Notes under the pieces: model-generated | Databases searched by the model: none | The model's input: the letters and a program-made list of their open reading frames with translations, nothing else | Told to the model about the DNA's origin: nothing | Part shown: positions 18,441-27,181 of the stretch, one piece after another | Numbering within the stretch: the first letter of the stretch is position 1 | Layout: each line of letters begins with the position of its first letter | DNA from: Pseudomonadota bacterium | GTDB taxonomy: Bacteria > Pseudomonadota > Gammaproteobacteria > Burkholderiales > Rhodocyclaceae | Length of the DNA: 64,000 nucleotides | Assembly (NCBI GenBank): GCA_018241725.1 | Contig: JAFEDI010000146.1 | Location: forward strand, 1-64,000 | Direction of reading: 5' to 3' | Translations under genes and position numbers: made by a program

Positions 18441-19433
18441 TCAGATCACTTTTGCACGCATGAGGTCGTGGTGGTTCAATGCACCGACCAAGCGGCCATC
18501 AGCGGTGGCGACCAGCAGTTCGCTGATGCGCAGGCGCTCCATCATTTCGGCTGCTTCGACGGCCAGCGCACCGGCGTGGATGGTCTTGGGGCTGCGGCTC
18601 ATGACATCGGCGATACGCGCGGTATTGAAGTCGCACCCGCTGGCCAGGGAGCGGCGCAGGTCGCCGTCCGTGTAGATGCCTACGATGTGGTCGTTGTCAG
18701 CGACGATGGCGGTCATGCCGAGGCCGGCACGGGTGATTTCCATCAGTGCATCGCTGAGCAGCGCGTCTTCGCCAACTCGGGGGATCGCGTCACCACTGCG
18801 CATGATGTCCTCCACGCGGGTCAGCAGGCGCCGTCCCAGGGCCCCGCCGGGGTGGGAGCGGGCGAAATCGTCCGGCCCGAAGCCGCGGGCGTCAAGCAGC
18901 GCGACGGCCAGCGCATCCGACAGCGCCAGCGCCGCGGTGGTGCTGGCGGTGGGAGCAAGGTTGAGCGGACAGGCTTCTTCCTTGATTGCGCCATCCAGAT
19001 GCACGTCGGCCTCCTGCGCCAGCGGCGAGTCGGGGTTGCCGGTCAGTGCGATCAAGCGAGCGCCCTGCCGCTTGACGAGAGGCACGATCTTAAGGAGTTC
19101 CTCGCCGGTACCTGAATAGGAAATCGCGATCAGCACATCGTTGGCGGTGATCATGCCGAGGTCGCCATGGGCGGCTTCGGCAGCGTGCACGAAGTATGCA
19201 GGGGTTCCGGTGCTGGCCAGTGTGGCTGCAAACTTGCGGCCGATATGACCGGACTTGCCGACGCCGGAAACGATGACCCGTCCATGGGACGAGAGGATCA
19301 GGTCCACCGCCTCGACGAAACTGTCATCGAGGCGGATAGAGAGCTGACGCACCGCCTCCGCCTCGATGTCGAGGACGCGGCGCGCAAGCTCCAGAACACG
19401 GGCGTGCGCAGCGGCAATCGGGGCTGGGCTCAT
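18441..19433 (-). CDS. kdsD: D-arabinose 5-phosphate isomerase
   Basis: It converts ribulose 5-phosphate to arabinose 5-phosphate, the first committed step to Kdo for LPS. The 330 aa consist of an N-terminal SIS sugar-isomerase domain (GVGKSGHIGRKFAATLASTG, HAAEAAHGDLG) and two C-terminal CBS domains. The start at 19433 matches the family; longer in-frame starts cross the divergent promoter region. The ribosome-binding site is weak. Linkage to lptC and lptA fits LPS assembly. Confidence 0.93.
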   Translation of the reverse strand: MSPAPIAAAHARVLELARRVLDIEAEAVRQLSIRLDDSFVEAVDLILSSHGRVIVSGVGKSGHIGRKFAATLASTGTPAYFVHAAEAAHGDLGMITANDVLIAISYSGTGEELLKIVPLVKRQGARLIALTGNPDSPLAQEADVHLDGAIKEEACPLNLAPTASTTAALALSDALAVALLDARGFGPDDFARSHPGGALGRRLLTRVEDIMRSGDAIPRVGEDALLSDALMEITRAGLGMTAIVADNDHIVGIYTDGDLRRSLASGCDFNTARIADVMSRSPKTIHAGALAVEAAEMMERLRISELLVATADGRLVGALNHHDLMRAKVI

Positions 19434-19506
19434 GGGAACGGCGCGTATAATTGGGTGCGGCAGTATATCAGATCGATTAATTCGCCTATTCAGGGCGAAC
19501 CTTTGC

Positions 19507-21489
19507 ATGCCTATGATCAACACGCTTGAGCTGGTGCTCGTCCTTCTTGCCGGAGCCGTGCTGGTGGTCGGTATCCTCCGGTCGCTCAACCTGCCGCCGG
19601 TGCTGGGTTACTTGATGGTCGGAGCGGCTGTCGGCCCACACGCGATGAGCCTGATGCAGGATTCCGACGGCGCCCGTTACCTGGCCGAGTTTGGCGTGGT
19701 GTTCCTCATGTTCACCATTGGGCTGGAGTTCTCCCTGCCTCGTCTGTACAGCATGAAGCGCACCGTGTTCGGTCTTGGATCGGTCCAGGTGCTGGGCACC
19801 ACGCTATTGACGATGCTGGTCGGCACCATCGCCGGGCTCAACTGGGGTGCCAGTTTCGCGTTGGGGGGCACGCTGGCCATGTCGTCGACGGCCATTTTGT
19901 CGAAGCTGTTGTCGGATCGCCTGGAACTGGATTCAAAGCACGGGAGGGAAACGATCGGCGTGCTGCTGTTTCAGGATCTGGCCGTGGTGCCCTTGCTGAT
20001 CCTGATTCCGGCGCTGTCGCGTCCGGCCGACGAATTGTTCGGCACGCTGGCATTGGCGGCTGGCAAGGCGGTGCTTGTGCTCGGCCTGGTACTGTTCATC
20101 GGCCAGAAACTGATGCGGAGCTGGTTTTTTCTGGTTGCTCGGCAGCGTTCTGCCGAGCTGTTCATGCTCAACGTGTTGTTGATCACCCTGGGTTTGGCCT
20201 GGCTGACCGAGGTGGCGGGCCTGTCGATGGCGCTGGGCGCTTTCCTGGCGGGCATGCTGATCTCCGAAACGGAATACCGCTATCACGTGGAAGAGGACAT
20301 CAAGCCCTTTCGCGACGTGCTGCTTGGGTTGTTCTTCGTGACAGTCGGCATGTTCCTCGATGTGGGGCAGATCATCCTCAGCCTGCCGATGGTGTTGGCG
20401 ATGCTGGCGGCGCTGCTGGTTGGCAAATTCCTGATCGTTGGTGCCGCGTCGCGAATGCTGGGGGCTAGCCAGGGCACGGCGGCGCGGACCGGTCTGTGGC
20501 TGTGCGCGGGAGGCGAGTTCGGTTTCGTGCTGTTGTCGCAGATCGATGAGGCACATCTGCTGCCGCCAGCCTTGTCGCAGGTGGTAGTTGCGGCGATGGT
20601 GTTGTCGATGCTGCTGGCCCCGCTGGTCGTGCAGTACAGCGAGAGGATCGTGCTGCGCCTGGTTCCGTCGGAGTGGATGACCCGCTCCTTGCAACTGACG
20701 AATATCGCCACCCAGTCGATGTTCGTCGACAAGCACGCGATCCTTTGCGGCTTCGGGCGGAACGGCCAGTATCTCGGCCGTCTGCTCGAGCAGGAAGGCA
20801 TCACCTATATCGCCCTCGACCTCGATCCTGAGCGGGTGCGCGAGGCAGCCGCTGCCGGCGAAACCGTGGTGTTCGGCGATGCAGCGAAGCGCGAGACCCT
20901 GATGGCTGCCGGGATTTCCCGAGCCTCGGTGGTGGTGATCACTTATGCCGACACCAATGCGGCGCTGCGGGCGATGAGTCAGGTGCGTGCATGCCGTCCG
21001 GACGTGCCGGTGGTAGTGCGGACTGCGGACGAGGTGGACCTGGAAAAGCTGCAGCAGGCCGGGGCCGCGGAGGTGGTTCCGGAAGCAGTCGAGTCGTCGC
21101 TGATGCTGGCGTCCCATGCGCTGGCCTTGCTCGGCGTACCGTTGCCGCGGATCCTCAAGCGAATCCGCGAGATCCGCGCCGAGCGTTATCACTTGTTACG
21201 CGGTATCTACCGTGGCGGCGAGCACCTGCACGAGGAGGCGCTCGAGGAGCGTCAGCAGACCCGTCTGCACTCGGTGGTCATGGATGCCGGGACATATGCC
21301 ATCGGACGTAGTCTGGCGGATCTGCGCCTGAACGAACTTGGCGTGGAGGTCAGTGCGCTCCGGAGGCAGCGGGTCCGGGTGGACGATCCGACGCCGGAGA
21401 CCTGCCTGGAACTCGACGACGTGCTGGTGTTGCTAGGCACGCCGTCGCAGTTGGCCAATGCCGAGACCCGGCTCTTCAAAGGTTTGTGA
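19507..21489 (+). CDS. CPA2-family cation:proton antiporter with RCK domains (Kef type)
   Basis: A 660-aa inner-membrane protein with about 12 hydrophobic segments in the first 390 residues (CPA2 exchanger fold, with the GVLLFQDLAVVPLL ion-site segment). An RCK_N (TrkA-N) Rossmann domain follows (ILCGFGRNGQYLGRLLE), then an RCK_C domain at the C-terminus. Kef-type proteins export K+ in exchange for H+. Glutathione gating is not assured by sequence. An ATG two codons later is also possible. TATAAT at 19446-19451 may be part of its promoter. Confidence 0.88.
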   Translation: MPMINTLELVLVLLAGAVLVVGILRSLNLPPVLGYLMVGAAVGPHAMSLMQDSDGARYLAEFGVVFLMFTIGLEFSLPRLYSMKRTVFGLGSVQVLGTTLLTMLVGTIAGLNWGASFALGGTLAMSSTAILSKLLSDRLELDSKHGRETIGVLLFQDLAVVPLLILIPALSRPADELFGTLALAAGKAVLVLGLVLFIGQKLMRSWFFLVARQRSAELFMLNVLLITLGLAWLTEVAGLSMALGAFLAGMLISETEYRYHVEEDIKPFRDVLLGLFFVTVGMFLDVGQIILSLPMVLAMLAALLVGKFLIVGAASRMLGASQGTAARTGLWLCAGGEFGFVLLSQIDEAHLLPPALSQVVVAAMVLSMLLAPLVVQYSERIVLRLVPSEWMTRSLQLTNIATQSMFVDKHAILCGFGRNGQYLGRLLEQEGITYIALDLDPERVREAAAAGETVVFGDAAKRETLMAAGISRASVVVITYADTNAALRAMSQVRACRPDVPVVVRTADEVDLEKLQQAGAAEVVPEAVESSLMLASHALALLGVPLPRILKRIREIRAERYHLLRGIYRGGEHLHEEALEERQQTRLHSVVMDAGTYAIGRSLADLRLNELGVEVSALRRQRVRVDDPTPETCLELDDVLVLLGTPSQLANAETRLFKGL

Positions 21490-21510
21490 AGGCGGATTTT
21501 TCACTCTTTT

Positions 21511-22167
21511 TCAGTAGCTGGCGCAAACCGTGTACAGGTCGGCGTCGACGAGTTTGTCAGGCGCGATAGCCGAGCCGCTGCTGGTGCCATCGCTCAGCAG
21601 CCGCACTGATCCACTGTCAGGCCGGCCATCGTCCAGCGCGATGTCTATCTGGCGCGCAAAACTGCCGGACAGCTTGTCCTGACAGACGAAGAAGCTTCCG
21701 TTCCAGCCGGCGATCGGACTTGTGCCGGTGACACCGATTCGCCCGCCGACGGCGTTGCGGGGCAGCCAGTCCTGTACGGACACGCCTTCGGCGCCCGGAT
21801 TTCGACCATCACCACCGGCGAAATTGGCAAGGCGGATGTGCTGCCAGAACAACACGCTTTCGTCGGTGGGTGTCACGGAATTCCAGAACCCCTCGAGGCG
21901 TCCGTTGCCCGGCGTTCCCCCTGTGCTGGCGGCGATTGCACCCGCGAGACGGGTCGCTACGTTTGCATCATCGCCGGGAAGTGCGCGGAAGCGGTCCTGA
22001 TAACCGAAAGCATAGGTCGAGGTGCTGCGGAAATCATTCATCACGTTCTTCACCTTCGCGCCGTTGATGAGCTCCTGTCCTTTCAGAACGCCGCCCAGCA
22101 ATAGCCCGATGATGACCAGGACTACCGCTATTTCGACCAAGGTGAAGCCGTACTGTCGCTTTTTCAT
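21511..22167 (-). CDS. Prepilin-type N-terminal cleavage/methylation domain protein
   Basis: A 218-aa type IV pilin or pseudopilin-like protein. A short basic leader (MKKRQYG) precedes the prepilin peptidase site G/FTLVE and a hydrophobic helix (about residues 8-28). The rest is a globular domain with two cysteines near the C-terminus (VCQDK, TVCASY) that could form the disulfide loop usual in pilins. It is last in a run of four minus-strand genes. It could be a minor pilin or part of a type II-like secretion system; no assembly ATPase or secretin is in this window. Confidence 0.75.
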   Translation of the reverse strand: MKKRQYGFTLVEIAVVLVIIGLLLGGVLKGQELINGAKVKNVMNDFRSTSTYAFGYQDRFRALPGDDANVATRLAGAIAASTGGTPGNGRLEGFWNSVTPTDESVLFWQHIRLANFAGGDGRNPGAEGVSVQDWLPRNAVGGRIGVTGTSPIAGWNGSFFVCQDKLSGSFARQIDIALDDGRPDSGSVRLLSDGTSSGSAIAPDKLVDADLYTVCASY

Positions 22168-22274
22168 GAGTGTGCCTCTGGTTGACCGGAGACTCCAGCC
22201 GGGCTCCGGATGAAGTTATATGGAATTGTTATGTTAATCCATTTGTCATTTTTGGTGGGGCTTTCAGCACATCT

Positions 22275-22988
22275 TCAGGGGAAATTTCCGCTACTGATCA
22301 GGCGGTTGGCGATGAGATTGGGGGATAGCCAGGTGAGCCGATCATCGAAGGCTCCGCCTGGGGCAACGGCATTCTCCGACAGGCTACGGCTGTAGAACTG
22401 GCGGCCGCTCAATGTGGTGTTGATGGCCTCGTCCGAGCCGCTGGCGGGAGGCGGGAAAGCCTGACCGTCGCCGGTGGTGGCGCCTAGTCCGTTGGCGCCG
22501 TGCGACAGGACCAACACCGGTGTCCGACCACCTTCAGTGGTTAGCTTGAGCACTTCGCCATTGCCATTGCGCGTGAAGACGTCGATGTCGCCCTCGTTCA
22601 GGGCTGCGATCTTGGTTGTGTAGCTGTCGGTTACTGCATAGCGAAGGCGTCGCCCCCAGCCGTCGGTGCCGTTGATGCCGAGTGTTGCCCATGGGAGAAG
22701 CCCCGTATATGTCTGACAGAAGCCCGCGTTGCGGTTTTCGCTACCGTCCGTCGCGCTCTTGGCAGGGCACGGAAACGCGCCTTTGCGGATTGCATGGCCG
22801 AGGAGTGCGTCCCGTGCCTCCGCCAAGGCTTCGTCCGTATTCGCCTCGGCACGGCGGGCAAGTTGTGCTCTGAGGCCGGCGCTGAGCCCGCCAGCCAGCA
22901 AGGTCAGAATCAGCATGACCACAGCCATCTCGACAAGGGTGAAGCCGGCTGCGTGGTGTGAGTGGAAAGGACTGCGTGCGGGTGTCAT
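22275..22988 (-). CDS. Prepilin-like protein (type II pseudopilin family)
   Basis: A 237-aa protein with a 14-residue leader, the prepilin peptidase motif G/FTLVEMAVVM and a hydrophobic helix, followed by a domain with FPCPAKSATDG and WGRRLRY segments seen in prepilin-like proteins of betaproteobacteria. Its ATG overlaps the upstream gene stop by 4 nt. A 107-bp gap with a small hairpin separates it from the next prepilin gene. Confidence 0.7.
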   Translation of the reverse strand: MTPARSPFHSHHAAGFTLVEMAVVMLILTLLAGGLSAGLRAQLARRAEANTDEALAEARDALLGHAIRKGAFPCPAKSATDGSENRNAGFCQTYTGLLPWATLGINGTDGWGRRLRYAVTDSYTTKIAALNEGDIDVFTRNGNGEVLKLTTEGGRTPVLVLSHGANGLGATTGDGQAFPPPASGSDEAINTTLSGRQFYSRSLSENAVAPGGAFDDRLTWLSPNLIANRLISSGNFP

Positions 22989-24178
22989 GGCAGGCAGAGG
23001 GCGACGTCGCCCGAATTCGTGTTGTTGTCACCAGGCTTCAGGGCTATTTGCCCGGGTAACCCATGCAGTTGGCCGGCGGAAAGGCCTGCTAGGGTTGGCG
23101 CCTCGAGATACTGGGCGGTCATCTGCTTGTCCTGCGGGCTGATCCGTTGTTGGGCGGGTGCTCCGCTGCGACGTTCTCCGCCGAACAGCAGTGCGCCGCG
23201 GCACGGGCCTTCGGGCGAAGTCAGGCAGGGGCCGCCGTCGGTACAGAGGCCGTAGCGCATCAGTTCGCCCCAGTTTCCCGAGATGTCGCGTCTGTCGGGA
23301 GTGGTGCAGAGACCGTTCAGGGTATTGAGGGCGGGAAGGCTGCCGAGCAGGATGGGGCCGAAGGGCTGCGCCCCAAGGGGTGTCGGCAGGTTGGCTTTTT
23401 CCAGGCATTCGGCCACAGCCTGCAGGCTGCCTTGCAGGTGTTGGGCGTAGTCGTTACGTTTTATCAGCTGATTGAAGATCTCTCCGCCGGTTAGGCTGAT
23501 TATTACGTCATTGCCTGCCTCTGCATCGGTGAGTACTTCGACGATGTTGTTGCTTGTGCTACCAAGCACTTCCAGATAATGCTCAAGTTGCGCCATCTGG
23601 CCGTCGCCGCAGCGTCCCTGGCCGGCAGTACGGTGCTGCTGGGGGAGGGGCAGGCCGGGGGCGAAGACGATCGCAGCCGCGAGGCCTTGCTGGTCGCCGG
23701 CCAGCATGATGGGATGGCCTGCCCGGTCGAGTAAGCGGAACTGGCCGATGCTGTCCCAGTTCAGGCTGTCGGCTTTGGGGTTGTTCTTGAAGCTACCGGC
23801 AACGGCATACCACAGGCACTCTCCAGTACCATCGCGCAAATCGGGAAGATTGAGCGTCCGGTAGGGCAGGCGGCCGATGCTGGGCTGGTCTTTGGCTCCA
23901 CAGGTTTCAGAGGAGCCGTCACCGTCCAGATCGGGGCATGGCAGATAGCCGAAGTCGGCGCTGGGATGGCCGTTGTTGCGGTAGTTGGCGGCGAAGCCGA
24001 GCAGCGCGTCCTTGGCCATCGCCAGGGCATGAGTGGTCTGGACTTCACGTCTTAGATTGCGGGCGGCTAGATCCGCCCCGGTGCCGGTATGTGCCAGTAG
24101 CCAGCCGAGCCCGCCTAGCGACAGCAGAAGAATCAGGATAGGGAGTATAAGGCCTCGCTGCCGGCGGGGTGGGTTCAT
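22985..24178 (-). CDS. Hypothetical membrane-anchored protein of the prepilin cluster
   Basis: I do not recognise a named family for this 397-aa protein. It has an N-terminal basic stretch and one hydrophobic helix (about residues 9-28) without the F-T-L-x-E processing motif, then an export-side domain rich in cysteine pairs (GYLPCPDLDGDG, ETCG, GLCTTPD, GLCTDGGPCL). The CPDLDGDG segment resembles the FPCP region of the neighbouring prepilin, so it may be a related pilin-like component. It overlaps both neighbours by 4 nt, so the three are one translational unit. Confidence 0.6.
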   Translation of the reverse strand: MNPPRRQRGLILPILILLLSLGGLGWLLAHTGTGADLAARNLRREVQTTHALAMAKDALLGFAANYRNNGHPSADFGYLPCPDLDGDGSSETCGAKDQPSIGRLPYRTLNLPDLRDGTGECLWYAVAGSFKNNPKADSLNWDSIGQFRLLDRAGHPIMLAGDQQGLAAAIVFAPGLPLPQQHRTAGQGRCGDGQMAQLEHYLEVLGSTSNNIVEVLTDAEAGNDVIISLTGGEIFNQLIKRNDYAQHLQGSLQAVAECLEKANLPTPLGAQPFGPILLGSLPALNTLNGLCTTPDRRDISGNWGELMRYGLCTDGGPCLTSPEGPCRGALLFGGERRSGAPAQQRISPQDKQMTAQYLEAPTLAGLSAGQLHGLPGQIALKPGDNNTNSGDVALCLP

Positions 24179-24513
24179 GGCCGGGGTGTGAGATAGGGGC
24201 TTCCGACCTGCAGACGCTGGGTTCGTCCGCCACTGGTGGTGATGCTGACTGTGGCGTCTTGTGGATGGATTTGCCGGGGAGAGGCGGGCCTTGCCCTGCC
24301 ATCCAGGAAGAGTGTCGGTGGGCCGTCACTACGGGTGATGAAGCCGTCGAGCCGCGGTGGTGGTTCGACGCGTGTGGGAGTTCGCCGCTCACGGTCGATC
24401 TGCAGGCGCTCCGCGGGAGAAAAGAACAGCCGTCCCAGCGACTCGCCGTAGCTCTTGTCTGAGGCGGCGAGACAGATGATGCTCAGCAGGATGCATGTCG
24501 ATTGAATATTCAT
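24175..24513 (-). CDS. Hypothetical exported protein, first gene of the prepilin cluster
   Basis: A 112-aa protein with a hydrophobic N-terminus (about residues 6-18) that looks like a signal peptide ending near SYGES. The remainder is polar, with an ITTSGGRTQRLQVG segment reminiscent of pilus-biogenesis accessory proteins, though I cannot name a family. Its stop overlaps the next ATG. It probably heads the four-gene operon. Confidence 0.55.
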   Translation of the reverse strand: MNIQSTCILLSIICLAASDKSYGESLGRLFFSPAERLQIDRERRTPTRVEPPPRLDGFITRSDGPPTLFLDGRARPASPRQIHPQDATVSITTSGGRTQRLQVGSPYLTPRP

Positions 24514-24532
24514 TTCGACATGAATTTAGCAT

Positions 24533-24558
24533 AAAAAAGGGCGCCGCAAAGGGCGCCC
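24533..24558 (-). terminator. Terminator of the diguanylate cyclase gene
   Basis: On the minus strand GGGCGCC (24558-24552) and GGCGCCC (24545-24539) form a stem followed by TTTTTT (24538-24533). Confidence 0.85.
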
Positions 24559-24582
24559 CGACAGACATGCTATGTCTGTGCC

Positions 24583-26349
24583 TCAGGTTCCCGCAGCGAT
24601 GACCCGGTTCTTGCCGGAGCGCTTGGCGATATACATCGCCTTGTCGGCGCGGTCGAGCGCGTCTTCAGGGGATTCGTGCTCGTAGAGTTCGGCGACGCCG
24701 GCGCTGAAGGTGATCAACAGCTTCTGCTGGCGGGCCAGGAAAAAACGTTTGGTGAGGGCGCGCTGCAGGCGCGTCAGGGTGGCGACTGCGCTATCCAGGG
24801 TAGTGTCCGGAAGGAGGATGACGAACTCTTCGCCGCCGTAGCGGGCGACGGAATCCTGTGGCCGCATGTTTTCACGAACGACGTCGACGAGGTGCTGCAG
24901 CGCTTCGTCACCGGTCTGGTGTCCATGCACATCGTTGATCTGCTTGAAATTATCCACGTCAAGCAGCCCGATGCAGAGTGCTGTGCCGCGACGTCGTGCC
25001 AGGGAGGTTTCGCGGGTCAGGGCCTCGTCCAGTCCTTTGCGGTTGAGGACGCCGGTGAGGGGGTCGTGGCGGATCAGTTCGCTGGTCTGCTCCAACTCGA
25101 GTTGCAGGCGCGTGATCTCGGCATTGGCGTCGTTGACCCGTGAGTGCAGCTCTTCGATCTCATTGCGGGAACGCAGCGTGGACTCCTGGACAGTACGGGT
25201 TTCACGCATGACCTCGGCAATCACGTCGGTGAGTTCGCTGATGTCGGCTGCACCTTCGATGCGTTTGGCGCATTGCTCGATCTTGTTGTGGTACTCGCCG
25301 GTGGACTCGGAAAAGGCACCCAGGCGGTCCACGAAGCTGGCCAGCATCTGCTTGAGCCGACTTTGAGCGTCGCTCAGTTCCAGCTTGAGGGCGCCCTGAC
25401 GGTGGATCACGTCGCGCAACCGGCTTTCCAGTTCGCCCAGTGTGCGGACGTCCAACGGTCGCTCGAACATTTCGCCCATCAACACGATTTGGCCGCGCAG
25501 CCAGCGGTCGTCGAGGACCAGTTCGCTGATGTTCGCGAGAAGCAGTTGCAGCACCCTTTGAAGGGCGTCGCGTATGGCGTGCTGATCTTCGGCAACCCAC
25601 TCGAGGCCGGTACGGAGCTTGTCCAGGCGCTCGAGCAGCATGGATGGTGGCATGCTGTCCAGGCCTTGGCGCAGCATAGCGGCGAGCTCACGGGCCTCTG
25701 CAGGCAGTTGGGTGCTTGCCAGTTGGGGCTGGCCGGCAAGGCTGTCAAGCAGCGCCGCCAGGAGATTCGCGTAGACGGGGCTGGGGGGGGCACCAATGGT
25801 GGAGGCAGCCTCGGTTTCGTTGGGTGAAGTATTGCTGATGACCGGAGGAGGAAGGTCACCTGGCATGGCCTCGTCGTCGCTGCGACCCCAGGCTCGAAGC
25901 AAGCCCTGCAAGCGCTCGAAGAGTTTGGCCGTATTGCTGCTGGAACCGGTCAGGACGCGCTCCAGCATTTCTCGCTTGCGCGCCTGGGTCAGGCCCGTCT
26001 GACGGCGGTCCCATTCGGTAAGCAGGTCGCGGAGCAACACGGCCCAATTGAGTTCGGGTCTGCCGGAAATCGAGAGCTTGTCGACCAGGAGACCACGCAG
26101 TGCGGACCATTCCCCTTCGGCGACAGCCGCTTCGAAATCCAGCGCCAGACGCAGAGCGTCCTGATTGTTGCGTGGCAGTGCCGACGCAATCTGCTTGAGG
26201 GCGCGCTCCGGGAAGATGTCTTCGGCGACCGACCCGGCAATCTCGTGGTAGAGCGCCCGGTAATTGTCCGGGGTCGGGGCAATACGCCGCAGCGCAAGCT
26301 GGCGCAGCGTTTCTCGGGCAACTTCAGAAGGTTGGCTGGTGTCGGTCAT
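24583..26349 (-). CDS. Diguanylate cyclase (GGEEF domain) with helical N-terminus
   Basis: A cytoplasmic 588-aa protein that should make cyclic di-GMP. The last 170 residues are a GGDEF domain with an intact active site (RYGGEEFVILL) and an RPQD inhibitory I-site exactly five residues before it, so product feedback is expected. The first 400 residues are mostly helical with coiled-coil stretches and no transmembrane segment; I do not recognise a named sensory domain. Neither possible start (26349 or 26385) has a good ribosome-binding site. Confidence 0.88.
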   Translation of the reverse strand: MTDTSQPSEVARETLRQLALRRIAPTPDNYRALYHEIAGSVAEDIFPERALKQIASALPRNNQDALRLALDFEAAVAEGEWSALRGLLVDKLSISGRPELNWAVLLRDLLTEWDRRQTGLTQARKREMLERVLTGSSSNTAKLFERLQGLLRAWGRSDDEAMPGDLPPPVISNTSPNETEAASTIGAPPSPVYANLLAALLDSLAGQPQLASTQLPAEARELAAMLRQGLDSMPPSMLLERLDKLRTGLEWVAEDQHAIRDALQRVLQLLLANISELVLDDRWLRGQIVLMGEMFERPLDVRTLGELESRLRDVIHRQGALKLELSDAQSRLKQMLASFVDRLGAFSESTGEYHNKIEQCAKRIEGAADISELTDVIAEVMRETRTVQESTLRSRNEIEELHSRVNDANAEITRLQLELEQTSELIRHDPLTGVLNRKGLDEALTRETSLARRRGTALCIGLLDVDNFKQINDVHGHQTGDEALQHLVDVVRENMRPQDSVARYGGEEFVILLPDTTLDSAVATLTRLQRALTKRFFLARQQKLLITFSAGVAELYEHESPEDALDRADKAMYIAKRSGKNRVIAAGT

Positions 26350-26539
26350 CTGCGGGCGGCGCAACGGGGGAAGGCGTTGGATCATCCGGCGTACTGGCTC
26401 TCTGCGTGATGAGACTTGTCCAAACTCATGTCTCTACATGCATCGAAATCATGGCGGTTGCGCCGATAACGGCCGTCAGGAAATGGTCTTGAGGCGGATG
26501 GCGGCTCAATATGCAAAAAATGGTGACGGCGGCCCATGC

Positions 26540-27181
26540 TTATTCGGCGAGACCGTGCTTGAGTCCGTAATGGGTGAGTTCGGCGTTGTTGCGCAGGTTC
26601 ATTTTTTCGAGCAGTCGGGCCCGGTAAACGCTGACTGTCTTGACGCTCAGGTTGAGGGCCTCGGCAATCTCGGCCGGGGTCTTGCCGGAGGCGATCAGGC
26701 ACAGGGTCTGGTACTCCCGGTCGGACAGTTTCTCGTGGGCGGGGCGCTCGCTGCCCTCTCCGATAGCGTTTACAAGTTCCTCGGCCAAGGAAGGGCTGAC
26801 ATATTTCTTGCCGCTTGCCACCTGCCGGATGGCTGTGACCAGCAGATCAGGGGCGCTCTGTTTGGTGAGGTAGCCCGCTGCGCCGGCCTTGAGGGCGCGG
26901 ATCGCATACTGCTCTTCCGGATACATGCTGAGGATAAGCACTGGCAGGCGCGGAAATTCCTTCTTGATCAACTTGAGTGCATCAATGCCGTTTCGGTCGG
27001 GCATCGAGACGTCCATCAGGACCACGTCCCATTCTCCGCCACGGACCATCTGTACGGCCTCTACGCCGTTGTCGGCTTCGCCGGCGACAGTCAGGTCGGG
27101 GGTGTCGGAAAGGATCTGGCGCAGGCCTTGGCGCACGATCGCATGATCGTCGGCAATCAGGACACGAATCGGTTTGCTCAT
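26540..27181 (-). CDS. NarL/FixJ-family response regulator
   Basis: A 213-aa two-domain regulator. The receiver has the acidic pair DD (11-12), phospho-acceptor Asp57 (VVLMDVSMPD) and the conserved lysine in YLTKQSA. The C-terminal LuxR-type helix-turn-helix is LSDREYQTLCLIASGKTPAEIAEALNLSVKTV. Its ATG overlaps the stop of the histidine kinase gene (ATGA), so that kinase is almost certainly its partner. Target genes are unknown. Confidence 0.93.
   Translation of the reverse strand: MSKPIRVLIADDHAIVRQGLRQILSDTPDLTVAGEADNGVEAVQMVRGGEWDVVLMDVSMPDRNGIDALKLIKKEFPRLPVLILSMYPEEQYAIRALKAGAAGYLTKQSAPDLLVTAIRQVASGKKYVSPSLAEELVNAIGEGSERPAHEKLSDREYQTLCLIASGKTPAEIAEALNLSVKTVSVYRARLLEKMNLRNNAELTHYGLKHGLAE

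Noticed and set aside
19933-21192. 419-codon minus-strand frame rich in Gln/His/Arg opposite the Kef-type gene
   Set aside because: Composition is that of a GC-codon shadow; the plus-strand gene is clear.
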